Shown: piece after piece, positions 45,048-54,086 of the stretch
Layout: the number at the start of each line of letters is the position of its first letter
Numbering within the stretch: position 1 is the first letter of the stretch
NCBI GenBank assembly: GCA_030789695.1
Contig: CM061142.1
Location: 356,847,486-356,911,485, forward strand
DNA: 64,000 nt
Direction: 5' to 3'
Source of the DNA: Scilla litardierei
Taxonomy: Eukaryota; Streptophyta; Magnoliopsida; Asparagales; Asparagaceae
Notes under the pieces: generated by a model
Seen by the model: only the letters and a program-made list of their open reading frames with translations
What the model was told of the DNA's origin: nothing
The model's database searches: none
Made by a program: the position numbers and the translations under genes

Positions 45048-46562
45048 ACACGTTATCAGCACGCTCGAAGCTAAGCCGAACCCCTGCCGACGGACGAACG
45101 CAACGCGAACGGGCTTCCTTCACCGAACGTCGCTAGATCCGGCGGGTAGGATCTAGAGGTAATCCTGAATCCCTAGATCTAAATTTTGCATATGCGCATA
45201 TGTGGTGATTCAATTTTTTTTGGATCAATCGATCAAAACTGTATCGTTTTTATTGTTAAAAATCAACCTTTTTCAATAAAACGTCTTTTTGGTAGAATAA
45301 AACTGGTTTATCCCACTAAAAATCGGATTTTAACCCATTTTTTTCTCCAAAAATCGCCAAAACCCTAAAAAGGGTTCACCCACGCCACCCCCCGTCGTCG
45401 GCAGCGGCGAGGCCTTCCCGCCGTCGCTGCGGTGGCGGGCACCCGCCGTCGCTGCAGGCGGGGGCTTCCCCGCCGCCGCTGGCGGCAGGCAACCCCCGCC
45501 GCCGTAGGCGGGGGCTCCCCGCCGCCTGCAGCGGCGGGCAACCCCCACCGCGACAGGCGGGGGCAACCCCCCGCCGTCGCAAGCGGGGGCTCCCCACCGC
45601 CGCAGGCGGGGGCTTCCCCGCCGCCTGCAGCGGCGGGCAAACCCCGCCGCCGCAGGCGGGGGCAAACCCCGTCGCCTGCAGCGGCGGGCAACCCCCGCCG
45701 CTGCGACGGCGGGGCTCCCCGCTGCCTGGAGCGGCGGGCAACCCCCGCCGCCTGCAGCGGCGGGACCCCCCCTCCCTGTCGCCTGCAGCGGCACCCCCCC
45801 CACCGCCGCCTGCTGTGACGGACGGGCCCGCCCGCCAGTAGCGGCTACGGGCCCGGCGTGCGTACCCCAAAACCCTAACTATGGTTTCTGACCCAGAAAA
45901 TTTTTCGAATTTTCAAAAAATTTTCAGATTTAATTGCGATTTCTTTTCGCTATAATCTGGACAAAATTACACTTGATTTTTACTCATCGCCATTATACTT
46001 GGATTATATGATTTTCTTTAAACGTTTAAAAATTAAGAAGATCATGCGACCGCTCTGCCGTTAGTCAACTAACCTAACGGTGTATGCCGTTGCCTAGTGG
46101 TCCAATAATTTTTAAACGGTAGATTTCATTTTCCATTATAAACTGCCTGTGATGAATAAATTGCATGTGATGTATAAACTGCCTGTGATGATGCCTGCTG
46201 CATTATAACTGCCTGCGACGAATGATTAATATTTGCTGTGGTTTTGGATCGGCTAGTGATCACCATTTTATTTTTCATGCATTATTTTCTTTTTTTTGAG
46301 AGAAAAATGTAGTGATGATAATTTTGTAAAATTACAAGCCCGGTGGACACCTCAAGAAGATGAAGGACTATTCCAGAAGAATAGGGGCCCCACGGGGATT
46401 CCCGAGTTGTACTTTCTTTCTTTTTGGGACTGTAATGGACTGTAATTAATTATGGTGATTAGCCGATCCACGCAGCAAATATTTATGTCTGATGTGCTTG
46501 ATTATTTATTTTTCTGTGAAAATATCTAATTAATGCTATCTTTTTACATGCTAGAGTGATAA
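45048..46562 (+). other. RT7 leader, with GC-rich hairpin cluster 45370-45835
   Basis: It is non-coding between the LTR and gag. The GC-rich part is a chain of about a dozen inverted repeats, for example CCCCCGCC/GGCGGGGG with loop GCCGTA (45493-45514) and CCCGCCGC/GCGGCGGG with loop CTGCA (45518-45538). Open frames here on both strands reflect low complexity. The rest is AT-rich and matches the RT6 leader in places. Confidence 0.6.
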
Positions 46563-46803
46563 ATGGCCAAAATTGCGAGCGTCGATTTCGACGTTTTGGA
46601 TGCTTCAGGAAAGAATTACTTAAGCTGGCAGTTGGATATAAAATTCCATCTACGAGCACAGGGATTGAGTCACGCCATCGCTATAGGCGATAAGGTTTCT
46701 GATATAGATAAAGCGAAAGCAATTATCTATATCAGACGCCATATCGATCGGACCCTGAAGGCCGAGTACCTAACGGTGGAAGACTCGTATGAGTTGTGGA
46801 CCG
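46563..46803 (+). pseudogene. gag: RT7 gag, N-terminal fragment cut by RT8
   Basis: The frame begins MAKIASVDFDVLDASGKNYL and continues through WQLDIKFHL and KAKAIIYIRRHIDRTLKAEYL to YELW. It is clearly homologous to RT6 gag and in the same copia lineage. The coding homology stops at the point where the RT8 LTR (TGATCGTGCCCC) begins. The frame is open as far as it goes, and slightly shorter than RT6 because a linker is missing. The rest of RT7 would lie beyond RT8, outside this window or lost at the gap. Confidence 0.8.
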
Positions 46804-47165
46804 TGATCGTGCCCCAGATACACGTCCTGGAGCGACGGTTGTAGTTTTACCGCAAGCGCACGGTATAGCAGCGAGCGGGTATCGAACACAGGGAGGACGA
46901 ATGACCGTGCTTGTTCCTAATCAACCTGGCTATTCGAGAGAGATAATTGCCTTGGGCGATCCTGTCACAATCGTCAGACAAATGTGCGAAGTATCAAATC
47001 AAATAAAGAACGTCTAGGGACTGGGGAATCCCCGCTACTCACCGTATTTCATAAGAGTGTTTCGTCGGTATTAAAATTGCTAGAATGAGAATTCGGATGA
47101 ACTAGTTGCAACTGAATGTAGAACCAAGCTCACGCTCTCGCGCTATTGCCGGTCTATAGCTTTCC

Positions 47166-47470
47166 TAGGTTCGGGTCCAATCTCTTGCAAACCCTAGCCT
47201 AGGGAAGCTAGCATTAGGATCAACATCATCGTCCAATCGCGCACCGAGCCCAATCTCTTGCAAACTCGGTCCACGATCTAGATTGGGATAGTTCCTACCC
47301 GTCCAATCTCTTGCAAACAGGTATTGGCATGGAATTGCACCCGGAAATCCTAATATCGGTCCAATCTCTTGCAAACCGATACTTCGAAAATCTGACTCCA
47401 ACCCAATTCGGATTTCTAGGGTTTCCTATCGAATTGGGATCCAATCTCTTGCAAATCCCAATTGATATGA
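47166..47470 (-). other. Five hairpins sharing a 16-nt loop (RT8 leader)
   Basis: The loop TCCAATCTCTTGCAAA (plus strand; one copy starts with C) occurs five times at about 50-80 bp spacing. Each copy is flanked by a different complementary pair: CTAGG..GGG/CCC..CCTAG (near 47165), ACCGAG/CTCGGT (near 47243), TACC.G/C.GGTA (near 47295), TATCGG/CCGATA (near 47354) and AATTGGGA/TCCCAATT (near 47432). Stems share no sequence, so the pairing itself seems to be conserved. Confidence 0.8.
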
Positions 47471-47852
47471 ATACCTAGCCATCCCTAGTAAATCGATCCC
47501 AATCCAATCTCAAATAACAATCCTAGCTCAATTTCCACCAATTCATCACAATTATGAAATAGGGCTCGTAGGGTTCATCCCCACGCCCCAAGACGTGGTG
47601 ACTACTCACAAATCATAGCAATATCACAAATTTGATCAATGAAATAAGCAATGGAATTCATCACAAATATTGAGATAAACAATAAAAATAGAATTTTTAG
47701 GGAAGAGAGATGCAAACCAATGGAGCTCTTCAATTTAATCCAACAAAAATCCAAGTTTTTCCTCTTCTCTAATCACAATAATAAAGCTAAAAAGTAATCT
47801 AAAAAGCTGCAAAAAATCTAAGAGATGGCTCTCTAAACTAGGGTAAAAGCAT

Positions 47853-47863
47853 GGCTTAAATAG
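47853..47863 (-). promoter_or_regulatory. TATA-like box of RT8 LTR
   Basis: On the minus strand this reads CTATTTAAGCC, about 85 bp downstream of the last palindrome and upstream of the hairpin series. Confidence 0.5.
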
Positions 47864-47946
47864 CCCCAAAAATCGTCCAAAAATCTTGACCAAAACGCCC
47901 CTGCACAGCCTGTTTTCCGCAAATTTCGCTACAGGCAGCGCATCGC

Positions 47947-48328
47947 ACTCGGCCGAGTGACAAATGTCGCTCGGCCGAGTAAGAAACCCTGTACTTTTCC
48001 AGTAAGTCGGGGCCTTCAGGGGTCTTCACTTCGGGAGCGGCTCGGCCGAGTGAGTTGTCGTCACTCGGCCGACGGCTTCACTGCACTCGGGCGGACGGGA
48101 TAATCCACTCGGCCGAGTGGGTCTTCTGAAGCTCAGGTGGCCGAAAAACAGAAACTTCGATATTTTGGAGGGGCTTCGTCTGGGCGCCACTCGGGCGGAC
48201 GTGGTATCGTCACTCGGCCGATGTGGTCTCCGTCGCTCGGCCGAGTACACATGAAAATCGTGTCTGAACGGGTCGGCCGAGCAGTGCCTCGCTGGTCGGC
48301 CGAGTGGCTCCTCCACTCGGCCGAGTGG
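47947..48328. promoter_or_regulatory. Palindrome array, CACTCGGCCGAGTG type (RT8 U3)
   Basis: About twelve full or partial copies of CTCGGCCGAGTG are separated by unrelated spacers. Some copies have diverged to CACTCGGGCGGACG. Confidence 0.8.
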
Positions 48329-48622
48329 GACACAAAAAATGCCCAATCTGATTGTTTTGGCCTCCTCGTCGCTCCTGCGACGTCCATTCTTCTTCCGCTC
48401 CTCTCCAATAGCAAAATACCCCTCGGGGAGGTCGTCGGTGGCCGTCTAGAGTAAGCGTATCTCGAGATCACTCCAAGTCGCGCCAAATCACCTGAAATGC
48501 GACAAAAACAACAAATCGTGAAAAGCATCGCAATATCGTCGATATATCGTGAAAAACATGATTTGGGCAATCTAAATGGCATGCAAATACACGGAAAAAG
48601 GGTGTAAAATAAGGAGTGATCA

Positions 48623-50595
48623 AAATCCCCCAAGCTTGCCTCTTACTCGTCCTCGAGGAAGATAAGTAAAAGGCGAACCCGGTGGATTCGGAAAACGAAA
48701 ACGGCGAAAAACGAAAAAAATGAAAAGCGAAGAAGAATGAAAACGAAATGGAAACAATGAAGGAAGAAAGAAAGAAAGAAGCGAAGAGGTGGGATGCTAG
48801 ATCATTTTCTCAGGACGTGGGTTTCACTTACTCTTATAACATGCACCGAATGAGAAATACCTGTCAAAGAATTTTATTTTGATATCATAGTATAATAGTG
48901 CAAATAGAAATAGAAAACCCACGAACAACGATATAATCGTGAAAAACGGAATGATTTTAAAATTAACATCGTCTGAATCATTTAAAGCGGTATACAAATC
49001 ACAGATCACACACTTTTCAATTGAACGCTTTCTATCTGGAGTATAAGAGTATCACACTATAGATTAGAGAGAATAGAAAAGTATGGATTTCATGAAATGA
49101 ACGCTAGGCTTAGATTTCTGGATTTCGTAAAGCTAGAAACAATCTCACCAAGTACAGAATATTACTTAGCCTAGGTTGTCGTGCAATGTCAAGTAGTCAC
49201 TCTCTCACTCATCAATGGATCCCCTCCCCCAAGCTTATCTATAAGCGTGGTGGCACAAAAATATTTACATCCCCATTTTTTATATATATAGCTCCAAAAG
49301 CAACGAAAAGAAAGAGGAGAGAAAGAAAGTGAGATGGGATCTTTGATTGAGGATTTTTCCTCTCTTTTTTTTTTCTTTGCAATAAGCAATATATACACAA
49401 TGATCCCAACTCAGAGAGAGATAATGATATACAAGAATGTTTTTCTCTCTTTTATTATTATTTTTTTTTTTGAATAGGGGATTTGGAGCTAGGAATTAAT
49501 AGCGGGGGAAATGCCATGAAATAGAATCACTAAGGGGAGATTCACCAATGATTTTTAAAAGTAGAGAAATGATGTTCAAGATTTGTGGAGAAAGAAAAAT
49601 ATATAACTCTCGGCTCACTCTATAAGACATGCACGACAACTTCAGCAGGGTAATCTAATCTACTCAGTTTTGATCACAAAAAAGCTAACTAATCCAGATA
49701 TATCATAGCTAATCATCATCCAATCATCCTGAAGTGAAGTGTACAATTCATGCATATAGAAGTGATAAAGGAAAAGAAATCAGTACTCCAGATATAGGCA
49801 TTCAATGCGTGAATCTTGGTGTGTTTTCTGTGATAGCATACATATGAATATTCAGGCTCAGCTAATAATAAAATTTCATCCATTTTCATGTGGAAAAAGT
49901 GTGGGTTACTATTTCTAAATGCAAAGCAAGTCATAGCATATGATATCAGAAATAAAATCTAAGACACGACAAATATAGCATGCATATAGAATAAGCTAAC
50001 TCCACGTAGACATCATCACAGAAAATTCATCTCTAGCATGAGATGAAAAAAAAAGAAATAAATAAAGATAAAGGAAAAATAGAACTATTTACAATGCGGC
50101 ACGCAGAGAAATAAGAAAAACGTGATGCATGGTAAAATGAGAAAAAATGATGAAAATAAGTGCAAATAAGTGCAAAAGCGGAAAGTGGCGTGAAAAACTA
50201 AAAATAAAGGTGGCAAAACGGAAAAGAACGTGAGAACTCACTCCCCCAAGCTAAACGGCACAGTGTCCTCAATGTGCAAAGTGTGGCACACAGAGAGACA
50301 AGTAATGTGAAGGGCAAGTGAGGATGCATGCATGATGGAAAGAAGAAAAAAAATAATAAAACGAAAAATAAAGAAATGAAAATATGATGCGGATATGATG
50401 CATGCACAGATATGAGTGATACGAGTATAGATGTGTCACCAAAAACTCTCCCTCTCCCAAAAAGGATATATAAATAGATACGGCAAAATGAGAATCTCAA
50501 AATAAGTGAGGGGAGGGGGGGCGTACAAAAATGCAACGGGACCCAGCAGAAACGGGCAGCATAACGGCAGGAATAGACTAAGGCATCAGGGGTGC
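48623..50595 (-). other. RT8 3' internal non-coding region
   Basis: It is AT-rich with A and T runs, and no supported gene. CTCGTCCTCGAGGAAGA near 48645 is shared with RT10 near 63288, next to the polypurine tract in both. The long 3' non-coding region is usual for Athila elements. Confidence 0.65.
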
Positions 50596-52800
50596 CTAAG
50601 AAGGTGGCGCTGCACCGTCTCCGTCCCGAGGTGGAGGAGGTGGTGGTGGTGGTGTAGGCTGCTGAGCTGAGGTGGGCGTGGAAGTGGGAGCAGGTCTAGT
50701 GTGTGTGGAAGTGTGTGTGGGAACCTGCTGGGTGGGTGGGGGTACGCGCGGGAGACGCTCTAAGATCTGTGTCAGGCAGTAGTGGATCTGAGGGATCAGG
50801 TCAAAGCGTCCAGCCATCGTAGAGACGGTGGAGGACAGGGTCCTAAGGTCACCTCTGAGACCGCCCACCGCCAACTCAAGAGCACGAATGCTCTGCAGTA
50901 CAGTGTCGGGCGGGGGTGGTGCAGAGGGACGCACCGGTCTAGGCTGCGCAGGGCGAGGCTGGCGTACCCGTGTGGAGTATGTAACGGGCTCAGCAGGGAA
51001 GGGGACAAAAGGTGCCGCGCCAGCAAATGTGGGCCTGGCCTCAGTGTGAGGCCGGGACGCCGGCTGGTGAGAAGTAGAGGCAGCGGCAGCAAAGGAAGTG
51101 TGCAAAAGTGGCAACGAGGTGGCAAGAGAGGTCAGTGGCCCAGAAGTGTGGACAGACGCCACGACGCTCTCGGAGAATACGGCGGCTGTGGAGACAGAGG
51201 ACTCTACCGCTGGGGCGGAACTGTGTGGACCAAAAGGCGCAATCCCAGCGGAGATCATGCTAGCCATGGTCTCCACGACCGCAGCAAACGAGGGCTCTCC
51301 ATGCTCGACAAAGGTCGGCGGGCGCTCGGGGAGTGCGGAGCAAAGAGGCTCCACGGTCAGAGGGACAGAGGTGGCAGCGGGAGTGGTGGGGACAGCCTCG
51401 GAAGTGGTGACAGTGGTGGAAGTGGGCTCAGAAAAAGTACTCTCGACACTGACAGAGGTGGGGACAGAAGTGTCAGGAGCAGCGGAAACGACTGGTATGG
51501 GCTGAGGGGCCACTGGGTCAACAGGGTCGGCGGCAGGCTCGGCAGGGTGTGCAGCAGGGTCTGCGGGGGCAGCCTGGGCAGCGTGGGCAGCGTGGGCCTG
51601 CTCGGCCTCCTCGGCCTCGAGCACGTAGGCGGCGGGGATGAGGACATCCATCTCTGGGAGCCAGTCAACGTGGGCTGGTGCAATATGGGTCCGAGCAGGG
51701 CTCGGGAGAATCATGTAATCGGCCCCGTAGGGGCCGTGCAACCAGACCCAGTGACGCTCACCATGCGGACGAAGCATCTTCATCCGGGCCATGACATCAA
51801 TCGACAAAGAAGTGGGGCCCGATACTCTCCGCAGGTCGTCAGGTAGGTCCTCGCCCGTCATCATGGTAAGCAGGGTGATCAGACCGCCGCAGCAGATCGG
51901 TGAGCGAGCGCCCACCGATACAATGATGCGGTCTAAAAACCAAGCCGCAATGTCGATCACGACGGCGGGGACAAGCTCGTGTCCATCCCTAGATAGAGCT
52001 CTGGGACGTGTCATCGCATAGAGCATGTAGAGCTCTGGCGTAGACATCGTGCCCGGCTCATATCTGGCCAAAAAGGTGGTCGCCATGAGGCGCTGGGCAA
52101 TACGTAGGCAGGGGTGGACAATGGCCGAGGCCTTGGCCCTACTAGGGTCAAAGGCGGCGTGGTGGCCTGTAATCCGGGCCCAGAAGGCGCCGGCGTCGAA
52201 GGAAGGTGGGGGGATGTGGGTAGGGCCGTAACCGCGATCGGCTCCGAGGACTGCGGGCCATGAGAAGAACGCTCTCATCATATCGAGAGTGACCTGGCAC
52301 TCTCGATCCATGAACCTGAATGAGCATCCCTCATCGGTCCGGGCGATCGAACTCAAAACCTCAAGTGTCGGGCGGGTGAACGTGTCCGCCGACACCTGAA
52401 GGAAGTCGTGCCAACCCACGTTGTCGTACAACGTGAGTATCCCCTCTAGTACCCCCAGGCGTCCAAGGTCAGCGAGGTGTGCAAACATGGAGGGTACGAT
52501 CGAGCGCTGGGAGATACGGTCGAAGACGGCGCGGTGTGCGTCGTCTCGGAACGTGATCCCGAGCGGCCCAACCAGTGGAGCCGGTGGTGGTGGCTGTGCA
52601 GCGGCGGGGAGTGGCTGTGCGGGCTGTGCGGGCTGTGGGTGCGCTGTAGGCTGTGCGGGGTGTGCGGGGCCTGCAGGCTATGCGGGGTGTGTGGGGGAAG
52701 GCGGAGGAGAGTCCTCCTCCAAGTGGGAGGGGCCGGGCTCGTCCGACCGCTTCCGCTTGGCGGAAGCTCTCGTCGACCGCGGCCGTGTCCGGGGCGGCAT
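50596..52800 (-). pseudogene. RT8 Athila ORF (ATHILA ORF-1 family), one nonsense codon
   Basis: I place the start at 52800 rather than at the internal Met 52488, because the frame upstream of 52488 is clearly coding (GITFRDDAHRAVFDRISQRS). It begins with MPPRTRPRSTRASAKRKR, a good nuclear localisation signal. TAG at 52678 interrupts a proline- and alanine-rich linker where neighbours suggest CAG. The globular domain shows the hallmarks I associate with the ATHILA ORF-1 family: a DRECQVTLDMMRAFFSWPAVLG segment, and FLDRIIVSVGARSPICCGGL. The C-terminal third is a proline-, serine- and threonine-rich region, a short helix (LELAVGGLRGDLRTL) and a proline tail. No signal peptide or membrane segment is evident. 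Athila elements carry this ORF after pol. An internal TATA box and palindrome array lie 550-900 bp upstream. Confidence 0.8.
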
Positions 52801-53347
52801 ATCGGCCCCGAGCGCGCGCCGAAAAAGTTAAAAAAGTGCGGTGCGTGTAAAAGAATGGAAAGAGTATACCCAAACACGCCTCGAGTGCTAAGCAGTGGAA
52901 GCGTGCGAAGTCCGCGTCTCCACGAAGTCCTGAGCAGCCCGTAGAAGCTCCCCTGAGCTCCCCTAAGCTCCAAAAAGCAACCTGCGCATGAAAAAGCGAT
53001 ATCAGCGAGTAATAATCAAAATGTATGGAGCAATAGGGGTATAATGGATAGATATAGGAATTGATTTGGGTTAGGGGGCGTTTAGCACATGGATCCTCAA
53101 GAAATACACGAAAAGAGGAGAAAACGGCGAAAACAGGGTTACCGGAGGTGATCGGACGGCGTGCCGCCGACGGCGACTCGGGCGAGGCACCGGCGTGTGC
53201 TCGGCCGGCGGTGGCGGACCGAGCGGCGGCGCGGCGAGGTCGTCCGGGCGAGTGAGGGTTTGAGCGAAGCGAGATCGGGCGAGGGGAGCTGGAGCGTCGG
53301 GCGCTTGGGGGGTTTTGGGATTTCGAAAAATGAGCCCCCCTCGGCCC

Positions 53348-53355
53348 TTATATAA
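53348..53355 (-). promoter_or_regulatory. Internal TATA box upstream of the RT8 Athila ORF
   Basis: On the minus strand this reads TATATAAG, within 12 bp of the internal palindrome array and about 550 bp before the ORF start. Confidence 0.55.
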
Positions 53356-53366
53356 TAAAACTTACG

Positions 53367-53700
53367 ACTCGGCCGAGTGACGTGGTCACTCGGCCGAGCG
53401 AGACCATTGAAAGTTTCCCCCCCCCCCCCGATATCGCTTCGGCCGAGTGGCTTTGCCAGCCTCGGCCGAGTGGAGTAAGTCCATTCGGCCGAGTGACTCA
53501 AGCTAATCGGCATGACTCGCCCTAGGAGGGTATCCGTTTCACTCGGCCGAGTGAATATATATACTCGGCCGAGTAGCAGTTATAATGAAATGAGGAAAAT
53601 AGACAGAGAGTTGGGTACAGCAGACTTCCCTCGTTCGTGAGCGGCTCGGCCGGACGAACTTCTGTACTCGGCCGAGTGACTAGTATGCTCGGCCGAGTGA
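53367..53700. promoter_or_regulatory. Internal palindrome array, CACTCGGCCGAGTG type (RT8)
   Basis: About nine copies of CTCGGCCGAG(TG) appear with the same word as the RT8 LTR U3, here inside the element between gag-protease and the Athila ORF. A run of ten or more C (53419-53429) lies within it. Confidence 0.78.
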
Positions 53701-54086
53701 GCCTTGTTTTCTGCTGTTCGTCTTCGTTTGGGCTCTAAACTCCGTCTTTCTTCCTCCAGTCGATTTCATCCTTCTCCTAAGCGTCGAGCGCCTTCTTGGG
53801 GCACTCCTCGTCGTCTCGTTCATCCTCCTCATGATGGATCTACCTATCTCCTCTCCTGTCAAGAAAAATAGGACCCGTTATCACGAAATTTTTGGGCGAA
53901 CGACTCGAAACACTAAAAATTTCTAAAACGAAAATAAAGAAAAAGTAAAAATAAAGCAAAAACCGTCGGGTTGCCTCCCGACAAGCGCTCGTTTAAGGTC
54001 GTGAGCTCGACCCCCTATAATTTTCAATCAATGCGGGATGTTTGGTGCATATGAGATGCACCCATCGAATTTTCCGGGGAGCGCGC
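53701..54086 (-). other. RT8 inter-ORF region with GTCGGG hairpin
   Basis: GTCGGG/CCCGAC with loop TTGCCT (53965-53982) lies beside GAGCGCTTGT (minus strand). A GGGAGGCAACCC hairpin like this normally follows the pol stop codon in many plant gypsy elements. Here it follows the protease ORF, which supports deletion of RT and integrase. No gene is seen. Confidence 0.5.

Larger units (their letters stand above)
46804..48622 (-). repeat. RT8 3' LTR
   Basis: The plus-strand left end TGATCGTGCCCC and right end GGAGTGATCA form the inverted termini. A polypurine tract (minus strand AGCTTGGGGGATTT) adjoins at 48623-48636. U3 palindromes are at 47947-48328, the TATA-like sequence at 47853-47863 and the hairpins at 47166-47470. 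RT10 has a similarly built LTR. Confidence 0.8.

Noticed and set aside
45330..45870. Long open frames on both strands in GC-rich sequence
   Set aside because: All frames are open because of GC-rich low-complexity repeats; products are simple alanine-, glycine-, proline- and arginine-rich strings.
46840..46850. TGTAGTTTTACC as the left end of the RT8 LTR
   Set aside because: Comparison with RT10 and the TGATC...GATCA inverted termini place the end at 46804.
50782..51846. 354-codon plus-strand ORF
   Set aside because: It is antisense to the well-supported Athila ORF and has no recognisable domain; the GC-rich coding strand explains it.
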